Assembly: GCA_937901625.1 (NCBI GenBank)
Contig: CALDIE010000020.1
Coordinates: 1 to 10,135 of the forward strand
Origin: an uncultured Lachnospiraceae bacterium
GTDB taxonomy: Bacteria > Bacillota > Clostridia > Lachnospirales > Lachnospiraceae
Direction of reading: 5' to 3'
DNA length: 10,135 bases
Shown: one piece after another, positions 1-6,442 of the stretch
How positions within the stretch are numbered: the stretch's first letter is position 1
Layout of the letters: each line of letters begins with the position of its first letter
The notes under the pieces: generated by a model
The model's database searches: none
Told to the model about the DNA's origin: nothing
Seen by the model: only the letters and a program-made list of their open reading frames with translations
Translations under genes and position numbers: made by a program

Positions 1-96
1 CTATTATATCTTTATTTCTAGTTAAATTTATGTTTTCATTCTTTTCTTCTTTTATATCTTTATTTATATTTAAACTTATGTTCTCATTTGCTTTTA
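1..96. repeat. Degenerate 48-base tandem repeat, two copies
   Basis: Bases 1-48 and 49-96 align without gaps at about 38 of 48 positions. They include an exact 13-base match (5-17 with 53-65) and a 17-base match with two differences (24-40 with 72-88). The period is 16 codons, in phase with the open minus-strand frame, so it is a 16-residue protein repeat. Another copy may lie beyond the left edge. Further upstream in the protein there is a looser recurrence of NISN..N.TKN..E, without a clear DNA-level match. Confidence 0.6.
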
Positions 97-253
97 TTTT
101 GTTGATGATATTTTCTTCATTATTTTTAGTATTGTTAGTAGTGTTTGAAATATTTATTTTAGTTTCTTTGTTTTTTGTATTAAATGTATTTTGAATATTA
201 GAAATATTTTTTATTTCTTTTTCTTTTGGTATTTCTATTATTTTATTTCTATT
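1..253 (-). CDS. Fragment of an AT-rich, Asn/Lys-rich low-complexity protein, lacking both ends
   Basis: I do not recognise this protein. One minus-strand frame is open without a stop from base 253 to the window edge: 84 codons coding mainly for Asn, Lys, Ile, Glu, Thr and Ser, with no Met, Trp or Cys. By my count GC is 40 of 250 bases, and nearly all third positions are A or T. With this composition a random frame should meet a stop about every ten codons, so real coding origin is likely. The frame has no start codon: it runs back into an in-frame TGA at 254-256, exactly where ordinary 50% GC sequence begins. The 5' end is therefore missing, and the 3' end lies outside the window. The residues form a hydrophilic, probably disordered, repetitive stretch (NENISL..NKDI, then NENINL..NKDI). 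It may come from a low-GC bacterium, a mollicute, a phage or a protist; the source cannot be decided here. Confidence 0.4.
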
Positions 254-260
254 TCACGTC
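248..260. other. Abrupt composition junction
   Basis: To the left the sequence is about 16% GC and low in complexity. To the right it is ordinary coding sequence of about 50% GC. The change falls within a few bases of the TAG stop (249-251) of the 914-codon gene. A short direct repeat, ATTTCTATT at 231-239 and 245-253, sits at the border. I see no insertion-sequence ends, inverted repeats or integrase nearby. The join could be an assembly chimera or the edge of a real insertion. Confidence 0.6.
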
Positions 261-2993
261 ATACTTCGAATTTCTGTACAGATAATACATATATCGCCCA
301 AACGGGATCTCTTTGACTAGAACATATTCCTCATGTTCCGGCTGCGCAAAGGACGATACGTAATATTCTACCTCTTCTGTCGGTTCCGGCTCCAGATAAT
401 CGGATCCCAGGTAGGTATTGTCATAAGGCCTGTTTAGAGCCAGATAGATAAAACGGAGTCCGTCCCCTTCCGCTACTGCCCCCTCCGGCACCTGCTCTCC
501 AAAATATTCCACATAGGAAGTATATGCCGCATAGTCCAGCTGTTTTGTCTCCGTAAGGTTAGTAACAGTCGCTTCTAGCGCATAGGGGAAGGTCGCCAGC
601 GCGTCCGCTGTCCAGAACAGGATAAATACCACGGCACAAACGGTCATATGACCGTGTAAACGGGACGATCTTAACACTCTGTCCAGTAACGTGATCAGCC
701 CTAACACTGCCAGCGGCGCGATGATATTGTATTCTTCCGGTCTGGACATCCAGTCCGTAAAGTACCCGATCATCAAAACCGTAAGCATCAGACCTGACGC
801 ATCCCGATCATTCATCCTGCTTTTTCCGAAAAGGCCCAGACGGTGGAGATACCATGCCGCAGATAAAAGCATCCCCGTGATCAGATATAACCATGGACCG
901 TTTTTCCAGCGCAGGATATTAAACTGCTTGGACTCCATAAACTCCTCCGAAAAGAGAACGCCGGTTTCTTTTTTCCAGTCGAGGATCTCTGATACTGCCG
1001 CCTCCATGGAGGCTCCGCTTCCAAGTGCCAGGATGTTATAGACTTTGATCAATGCGTAGGCCACTAGGATCTCCAGGCACAGATACAGACCCTGCCTGAT
1101 CATTTCAATGAAAAGCGAGCGGATACACCTATCCCTACCCTTTTGCAGGCAGACCGCCACAAATATTCCCCAGGCCAGCGCACACACGATCCCGGTATCC
1201 GTACTCCATATCAGTCCAAGCATCGCCGCAAGATACCCGGGCAGGAAGGGGCTTCTGCTGCCCTTTGCATTGCCTTTCTCCTTTTCCTGCTCCGTGCAAA
1301 GTGCGATATATAATAGGAGAAACGGAAATACCATACGATGCGGAAAGATCATCGGATAACGACCCGAAATCGTCATTACGGAGAAGATTGTGATGATCCC
1401 TACGATGCGTAAGCCTTTGTTTTGGACAAATCTAAACAGACAGCCGATAGCGGCAAGCATCATGATAGCGCCAACGACCCCGCCGACGATCCCGATCGTC
1501 CTCATATCGGCTCCGAATAACAGAAACGGGATCTTGTAAAACAAAGCATAATGACCGTACATTTCCAGGGCTCCGCCGGCAAAGGGCTTTCCAACGGCAA
1601 TGTTATACAGAGACTTGATATACCAGTCCACATGGTAGACATCCGCGTTTCCCAGAGAATCATACGGGTTGATCACGGTAAGTTTTAAGCCTGTAACCAA
1701 AACAGCGGCAGCCGCAAGGATTCCTTCAATGATCCTTACGATGTTCTTTTTGCCGGCTCCTGTTTCATTCCTTTTATCAACCCCTTTATCGGCCTTCCCT
1801 TTTAATCCGCCTTTCGGATATTTCCTCACAGACAAAGCCATGACCGCAAGCAATACGATCATTGCCACAACCCACCGCACCTGCGAGAGCGCAAGGTCAT
1901 CGATAGGAAACCGCTGCGGTCCGCCAACGATCCGTTTGCAAAGGCTTAGTACGATCACGATCAGGGCAATTACGCTGATATAAGACATACCCCCTCGCAG
2001 GTGTGAAAGGATGGGATCCGCTGCCTTCTTAATGCATATCACCCACTCCATCAGTAAAAAGAACACTCCAAAGAGTATAACGATCAGGATATAATCTTTT
2101 ACATTCGAACGATTATCCGAATTAAAAACATACAGGGGGCTGTTTTTGCCCGCGCTTAACATACAAAACAGCGTAAGGAGTGAAACCGCCGTCGAAATCA
2201 GCGCCGCAAAGGTCAGGCGCTCATGATCGCCTGCCGCGTGAGGAACATCCTCTTCCCTTCCTTTATCAAAGAGGATCGCCAATACTGACGCTTCAACGGC
2301 TATGATCGATGCGCCTACCGTATAGCAGCCGGAAATCAGCTGCAGACAAAAGACCTCTGCTGTTATCAGAGCAAGGATCGATATCCCTAAAAAGATCCTC
2401 CCGTTTACCCGATCCTTTTGCGGTACCAATATCCGCAGGATTGCCGCAAGAAGGGAAAGTAGCATCAGGATTGCCAGCGTAAGATACGTAACTTTCTTAT
2501 AATCCGTCATCAATGCGTGATCATCCGCCGTTACCGTAATGTACTGCGCGTCCTCCGCCTGCCTGCAATACACGTTGACTAAGATCCCCCTTGGGTTAAC
2601 AACCTCATTCGGGATACGGATCGTCTCCCCTGCGGCAATCTTCTGTCCGGTCAGGATCGGTGGCACTTCCTCCCAGTAATTTTGATAATCATACAGATCG
2701 TAATAGGCATCCGCATCTCCCGTGTTTTCCACGCAGATCTCCCAGAGGCTCCCCACATTATAGATCAGTCCATAACGAACCTTTGTATAGATCTCACCGT
2801 CATCCCCCGTGACTTCCTCCGTACCGACGATCGCCGTCCGGTCATTTGTCGCGTTTTCCGGCACAGAGGCATAATGAAAATAAGTATATTGCTTATACCA
2901 GGCGATCGTACCCAGTACAAACAATATACCTATGACAAGCGGCCAAACGGCCGAAGAAATATTTTTTTTATTCCTGCCAAGCATTTCTTTCAT
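249..2993 (-). CDS. Large polytopic membrane protein, GT-C glycosyltransferase-like
   Basis: This 914-residue integral membrane protein is probably a lipid-sugar-dependent glycosyltransferase or another surface polysaccharide enzyme. After a first membrane helix (about 16-33) comes a soluble, presumably extracellular, domain of about 130 residues (35-165), rich in beta-type sequence. Around 15 further hydrophobic helices follow between about 168 and 800. A basic cytosolic loop lies at 390-418, and a soluble C-terminal tail at 805-914. The segment at 442-490, with NPYDSLGNADVYHVDWY and then MYGHYALFYKIPF, resembles the Asp-containing first outer loop of GT-C enzymes and is the main basis for the call. 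The ATG at 2991-2993 has only a weak, distant AGGA (3010-3013); an in-frame ATG three codons later is an alternative. It begins 42 bases after the HPr-like gene with no terminator seen between. Its TAG stop lies at the junction with foreign AT-rich DNA, so the last few residues may not be native. Substrate is unknown. Confidence 0.7.
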   Translation of the reverse strand: MKEMLGRNKKNISSAVWPLVIGILFVLGTIAWYKQYTYFHYASVPENATNDRTAIVGTEEVTGDDGEIYTKVRYGLIYNVGSLWEICVENTGDADAYYDLYDYQNYWEEVPPILTGQKIAAGETIRIPNEVVNPRGILVNVYCRQAEDAQYITVTADDHALMTDYKKVTYLTLAILMLLSLLAAILRILVPQKDRVNGRIFLGISILALITAEVFCLQLISGCYTVGASIIAVEASVLAILFDKGREEDVPHAAGDHERLTFAALISTAVSLLTLFCMLSAGKNSPLYVFNSDNRSNVKDYILIVILFGVFFLLMEWVICIKKAADPILSHLRGGMSYISVIALIVIVLSLCKRIVGGPQRFPIDDLALSQVRWVVAMIVLLAVMALSVRKYPKGGLKGKADKGVDKRNETGAGKKNIVRIIEGILAAAAVLVTGLKLTVINPYDSLGNADVYHVDWYIKSLYNIAVGKPFAGGALEMYGHYALFYKIPFLLFGADMRTIGIVGGVVGAIMMLAAIGCLFRFVQNKGLRIVGIITIFSVMTISGRYPMIFPHRMVFPFLLLYIALCTEQEKEKGNAKGSRSPFLPGYLAAMLGLIWSTDTGIVCALAWGIFVAVCLQKGRDRCIRSLFIEMIRQGLYLCLEILVAYALIKVYNILALGSGASMEAAVSEILDWKKETGVLFSEEFMESKQFNILRWKNGPWLYLITGMLLSAAWYLHRLGLFGKSRMNDRDASGLMLTVLMIGYFTDWMSRPEEYNIIAPLAVLGLITLLDRVLRSSRLHGHMTVCAVVFILFWTADALATFPYALEATVTNLTETKQLDYAAYTSYVEYFGEQVPEGAVAEGDGLRFIYLALNRPYDNTYLGSDYLEPEPTEEVEYYVSSFAQPEHEEYVLVKEIPFGRYMYYLYRNSKYDVK

Positions 2994-3035
2994 TTTGTCT
3001 TATGTATTTTCCTGCATATATCTCTGCCCGCTTCC

Positions 3036-3290
3036 TTACTCCTGACCCAAAAGAGTCTCTTCCATGGCGGCGATCGCCTCTTCCTCATCCGCTCCTTCCG
3101 CGATAACGGAAACGGTCTTTCCCTTAGCCACGACCATGTTCATCATGCCCATGATACTCTTGGCGTTGACTTTCTTTCCTTCCGACTCCAGATAAACCGT
3201 ACTTTCAAAACGGCACGCATTCTGCACCAGGAGCGCGATCTTGCCAACATCCAGCCCGTCTCTCAAGCCGACAACAACATCCTTTTTCAT
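3036..3290 (-). CDS. HPr paralogue without active-site His (Crh-like)
   Basis: This 84-residue protein has the full-length HPr fold signature: GLxxxxxALLVQ (12-23), VNAKSIMGMM (41-50) and a C-terminal DEEEAIAAMEE helix. In ordinary HPr, GLHARPA carries the His phosphorylated by PTS enzyme I. Here the aligned stretch is GLDVGKIA, with Asp14 at the His15 position and the adjacent Arg-Pro also lost, so phosphotransfer to PTS sugar permeases should be impossible. Ser45, matching regulatory Ser46 (the HPr kinase/phosphorylase target), and its NAKSIMG context are intact. This parallels Bacillus Crh, which has Gln at the His position, is a catabolite-repression cofactor of CcpA, and is also encoded just after whiA. 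A regulatory rather than transport role is inferred. The start is fixed by AGGAG at 3296-3300, inside the end of whiA and five bases before the ATG. The two genes are only 2 bases apart, suggesting translational coupling. Confidence 0.88.
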   Translation of the reverse strand: MKKDVVVGLRDGLDVGKIALLVQNACRFESTVYLESEGKKVNAKSIMGMMNMVVAKGKTVSVIAEGADEEEAIAAMEETLLGQE

Positions 3291-3292
3291 AG

Positions 3293-4183
3293 TTACTCCT
3301 CTCTACTCTCCCTGTGTTTCTTAGCCATCTCCGAAAGTCTTCTAAGCCGGTGATTGACCCCGGATTTCCCAAGCGGGGGATCCATCATCTGCCCTAACTC
3401 GCCTAACGCCATCTCCGGATACTCCAGTCTTACCTCCGCCATCTCCCTTAAGGAATCCGGCAGTTTCTTAAATCCGACATGTTCCTGCAGATATTCGATG
3501 TCCTCGATCTGCCTGTCTGCAGCCCGAAGGCATTTGTTGATATTTGCCGTATCACAGTTTACCTTGCGGTTGACCGAGTTTCGTATGCCCTTGACGATCT
3601 TGACGTTCTCCAGATCCATCATGGACAGTCCGGCTCCCATTACGGTTAAGAGCTCGCTGATCGCGTCCGCTTCCTTAATGTAAACGACCACTCGCCCTTT
3701 TCGCTCAGCCTCCTTTGCCTCGACCTCAAAGTCTTTAAGTAACTCCATGGTCTGCGCGGCCTGCGCTTTGCTCTCGCAGACGAATTCCAGATGGTAACCG
3801 TTCTCCGGGTTGCTCATAGAGCCGGTTGCCAGAAAGAGTCCCGCGATATACGAACGCTTACAGCAGGTGTTTTTGATCAGCAGTCCGGAAACCTCCTTAT
3901 CCTTCGCAGCGCTGTAACGAACAGCCTCCAGCACTCTCTCCGCATCCTCTGCGGTAACGGTCTCGTCCAAAGTAAGACTAATATTAAAGGTTTTTTTCAG
4001 GAGTGTAAAGAGCTTTCTTTTCCCCGGCGTCTCCTCCGTCGGGAAGCGGATCTCCCACCCCTCTTTCACTTCTCTGATCTGCCCGATATTTATCAGCAAG
4101 GCCGCCGTCTCTGCCACCTGGCAGTGTCTGGCGGACGGGATATTCTGCTCGATCTCTTCTTTGATCTTTCCCGAGAAGGACAT
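3293..4183 (-). CDS. whiA: DNA-binding protein WhiA
   Basis: WhiA is a conserved Gram-positive DNA-binding protein: a sporulation regulator in actinobacteria, and linked to division and chromosome segregation in Firmicutes. At 296 residues it is close to the family's usual length. Residues 1-90 match the N-terminal domain (SFSGKIKEEI start). Residues 111-134 carry a degenerate LAGLIDADG-homing-endonuclease-like motif (SYIAGLFLATGSMSNPENGY). The stretch 201-217 (RNSVNRKVNCDTANINK) is a strong family signature. The C-terminal helix-turn-helix covers about 243-285, including EVRLEYPEMALGELG and DPPLGKSGVNHRLRR. Nuclease activity is not expected in this family. The ATG is supported by an AGGAGG at 4190-4195, six bases upstream. 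It starts 21 bases after rapZ and ends 2 bases before the Crh-like gene, as in the Bacillus rapZ-yvcK-whiA-crh cluster but without yvcK. Confidence 0.96.
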   Translation of the reverse strand: MSFSGKIKEEIEQNIPSARHCQVAETAALLINIGQIREVKEGWEIRFPTEETPGKRKLFTLLKKTFNISLTLDETVTAEDAERVLEAVRYSAAKDKEVSGLLIKNTCCKRSYIAGLFLATGSMSNPENGYHLEFVCESKAQAAQTMELLKDFEVEAKEAERKGRVVVYIKEADAISELLTVMGAGLSMMDLENVKIVKGIRNSVNRKVNCDTANINKCLRAADRQIEDIEYLQEHVGFKKLPDSLREMAEVRLEYPEMALGELGQMMDPPLGKSGVNHRLRRLSEMAKKHRESREE

Positions 4184-4204
4184 CTTACCCCTCCTTTTTT
4201 CATT

Positions 4205-5113
4205 CTAGATCTTCTCATCTCTGTGGAAAAGCGTCAATCCGTACTTTCCCTCTTCCTTTAATCTGCGGTACAATTCATTGGCCAGGGTAACGCTCCTGTG
4301 CTTACCGCCGGTGCAGCCGATACCGATGACTAATTGATGTTTTCCTTCCTTTACATAGTTCGGGATCAAAAACTGCAGCATCTCCGTCAGGTGTTCCATA
4401 AATTCTCCCGCCTCGGGAAAACTCATCACATACTCGCTTACCGGGGTATTGTTACCCGTTAAAGGTTTTAACTCCGGGATGTAAAACGGATTCGGCAGGA
4501 AGCGCACATCAAAGACCAGATCCGCGTCCGCCGGGATACCGTGTTTAAAACCAAAGGATACGATCCTTATGATCAGGTTGCTGAAGGTGCCGTTTTCGTT
4601 AAAGATCTTTTCTAACTCCACCTTTAACTCCCTGGTTAAAAGGTGCGATGTATCAAAGATATAATTGGCCTGCTTCTTTACGTTTCTTAAGATCTTCTTC
4701 TCCCGCTCGATCCCTGCTTCGATACTCTCGCCGTTTGAGAGAGGATGCATCCTCCTCGTCTCTTTATAGCGCTTGATCAATGTCTCGTCTGAGGCGTCCA
4801 TGAAGATCAGTTCGTAGTTGTATCCTTTTTTGCGAAGGTTTTCCAGGATCTTTTCCGCCTCCGAAAAATCCGTAGGATCCTTTTTCTCGCCGGACCTGAG
4901 CATCTCCATCTCACGACGGATGATATCGGCCCGGACATCCAGTCCCAGAGCCACCTTACGGTACTCGCTTCCGGGTGCCGCGATCAGTTCCATAAAAGGC
5001 TCGATCATCGGTAACGGCAGGTTATCCACGCAGTAAAATTCCAGATCTTCCAGCATTTTCATTGCCGTCTGTTTTCCCGCACCGCTCATACCGGTCACGA
5101 TCACAAATCTCAT
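4205..5113 (-). CDS. rapZ: RapZ/YvcJ-family nucleotide-binding protein
   Basis: This is a full-length (302 residue) RapZ/YvcJ protein. In E. coli RapZ is an RNA adaptor that controls glucosamine-6-phosphate synthase through a small RNA. In Bacillus YvcJ hydrolyses nucleotides, and its RNA role is less clear. Residues 8-16 form the P-loop region GMSGAGKQT. FYCVDNLP (26-33) and FMDASDETLIKRYKETRR (104-121) are typical of the N-terminal kinase-like domain. The C-terminal domain has DVRFLPNPF (202-210), LTGNNTPV (218-225) and the hallmark IGCTGGKHRSV (265-275). Oddly, Walker A normally reads GK[S/T]; here codon 15 is CAG (Gln), although Thr follows at 16, so Mg-nucleotide binding may be altered. 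The ATG has AAGGAA at 5119-5124, five bases upstream. The 83-base gap to the preceding acyltransferase gene is the largest in the cluster. Confidence 0.95.
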   Translation of the reverse strand: MRFVIVTGMSGAGKQTAMKMLEDLEFYCVDNLPLPMIEPFMELIAAPGSEYRKVALGLDVRADIIRREMEMLRSGEKKDPTDFSEAEKILENLRKKGYNYELIFMDASDETLIKRYKETRRMHPLSNGESIEAGIEREKKILRNVKKQANYIFDTSHLLTRELKVELEKIFNENGTFSNLIIRIVSFGFKHGIPADADLVFDVRFLPNPFYIPELKPLTGNNTPVSEYVMSFPEAGEFMEHLTEMLQFLIPNYVKEGKHQLVIGIGCTGGKHRSVTLANELYRRLKEEGKYGLTLFHRDEKI

Positions 5114-5196
5114 ATCGATTCCTTCCTGTTTCTGTTTTCTTGATGAACGGAGCCTGTCTCCGCTCTTTCCGCACCCGGTTCTTTCCTGCCCCCGGC
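5114..5196 (-). other. Intergenic gap before rapZ, no clear signal
   Basis: This 83-base spacer is the longest between genes here. On the minus strand it holds a short CGGAG/CTCCG inverted repeat with a 5-base loop (about 5148-5162) but no T run after it, so it is not a convincing intrinsic terminator. I see no credible -35/-10 pair. A weak promoter for rapZ-whiA cannot be excluded. Confidence 0.35.
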
Positions 5197-6438
5197 TCAG
5201 AAGAGTTTACGCACCAGCGGGATCTTCTTTAAGATCCAGGTAAGCGCTGCCGAGAGCGCCATCACGATCACCGACCAGAGAAGGGAACAAAGCAGAGCCG
5301 GAATACCGGTCCTCGACCCCATCAATATGGTCTTAATAGTATTTAATGCCGGGATCCTTTCCATAAAGGCTACATGAAAAAGGTAGATCCCCAGGGTCAG
5401 TCCGCCAAACTCCGACCAGAAACGTTTTACCTTCTCGGAAAATTCCCTGTCATCCAAAAGCACACGCGCGGTCATAAACACCGCCAGAGAGTTAAGGAGC
5501 CGCACCTGCGTATGATAATTGGTAAAAATAGTCGTTGACTCGGAAAACTCCGTTGCCACGTATGTGCGGTACGCGGTCATGACGATCCAGAACAGATTTA
5601 AGATCCAAAGGGACACCATGGTGCGCTTGCACTCTTTTAAACTTAAGCGCCTGCGGATAAAATGCCCAAGCAAGGGGTAGAGCACCGTCATCTCCATGAT
5701 CCAGTCAAGGCGCATGCTGGGATTTAAGCTGTAGCGATCCAGCAATATATACTCGTTAACGATGGGTAACGCATTTAAGAGGATCACCGCCAGACCGATC
5801 AGGTATACATAGTCACGGTTCTTGATATAGCGCGCCATCGGTCGTAAGAACGGCAGGCAGATCAAGATCCCCAGGTACGCGTACAAAAACCAGAACGGGA
5901 TCACCCGCTCCTGAGAGTACAGATCTAACAGGAAATTGCCCGGGCGGAAAGTTTCCTGCCCCGATGCTACATTCCCCAGATAGTACAACAGGGAAAACAC
6001 AAAGATATCTATGGCGATCCGCGGAATCTTATGTTTCCAGATATCCTCTGTCTTCTCTTCCCTTTTTAACTGCTCCGCGCCGATGATCATAAAGAAGATA
6101 CAGATCATGGATGAGGACAGAATGGAAACCAGCAGGCAGATCCAGTAGGATACACTCCCTCTGGGACAGCCCGCAAACAGTCCATGCGCGTCGGAATTGC
6201 TTACGATCACACAAAACATCGCGAATACGCGAAGCACATCCAGATAGATGTGTTTATGGCTTTTTTCCTTCAACGCCCGATCGATCGCGCTGACCGGAAC
6301 TTCCTGCGTATCGCCCGGTTTCTTCCGGTGCACTCTCACCGCTCCCGATCCGGGTTTTCGTTTATGTTGCGGACGGTTGGGCGCCGATCCGGCGGTTCGC
6401 CGTTCGGCCGGTATATTTTCAGCTTCTTCTTTTTTCAC
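5197..6438 (-). CDS. Acyltransferase-3 family membrane protein, RX10H His replaced
   Basis: This 413-residue polytopic protein matches the acyltransferase-3 family (OafA/WecH/OatA type), which transfers acyl groups, usually acetyl, from the cytoplasm to sugars at the cell surface. The N-terminal signature YLDVLRVFAMFCVIV (65-79) and FFMIIGAEQL (115-124) fit the family, followed by about ten hydrophobic helices ending in a basic tail. In active members an Arg is followed ten residues later by a His; here Arg70 is followed by Asn81 (AAT), with the nearest His at 85. Activity is therefore uncertain. A 60-residue basic, Pro-rich cytosolic N-terminus precedes the first helix, unusual for the family. 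I chose the GTG at 6436-6438, four bases after the murB stop; an ATG at 6514-6516 would overlap murB by 74 bases and has no Shine-Dalgarno. The Shine-Dalgarno for the GTG is also weak (GGGAG 12 bases upstream), so the true start could be further in. Target is probably cell-wall or surface glycan. Confidence 0.8.
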   Translation of the reverse strand: MKKEEAENIPAERRTAGSAPNRPQHKRKPGSGAVRVHRKKPGDTQEVPVSAIDRALKEKSHKHIYLDVLRVFAMFCVIVSNSDAHGLFAGCPRGSVSYWICLLVSILSSSMICIFFMIIGAEQLKREEKTEDIWKHKIPRIAIDIFVFSLLYYLGNVASGQETFRPGNFLLDLYSQERVIPFWFLYAYLGILICLPFLRPMARYIKNRDYVYLIGLAVILLNALPIVNEYILLDRYSLNPSMRLDWIMEMTVLYPLLGHFIRRRLSLKECKRTMVSLWILNLFWIVMTAYRTYVATEFSESTTIFTNYHTQVRLLNSLAVFMTARVLLDDREFSEKVKRFWSEFGGLTLGIYLFHVAFMERIPALNTIKTILMGSRTGIPALLCSLLWSVIVMALSAALTWILKKIPLVRKLF

Positions 6439-6442
6439 CTTT

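Noticed and set aside
1..248. AT-rich segment as a promoter region, attachment site or replication origin
   Set aside because: No DnaA-box-like cluster, inverted repeats or paired promoter elements are seen, and the continuous in-phase open frame with a 48-base repeat explains it better as coding sequence.
254..262. Reading TGA as Trp to extend the AT-rich frame back to ATG ACG TGA, as in a mollicute code
   Set aside because: The ATG lies in the 50% GC part, inside the last codons of the 914-codon gene, so it does not belong to the AT-rich gene; there is no Shine-Dalgarno.
2682..3353. Plus-strand open frame of 223 codons
   Set aside because: It runs antisense across the membrane protein, the HPr-like gene and the end of whiA, all of which are strongly supported.
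5148..5162. Hairpin before rapZ as an intrinsic terminator
   Set aside because: The stem is only five base pairs and no T run follows on the minus strand.
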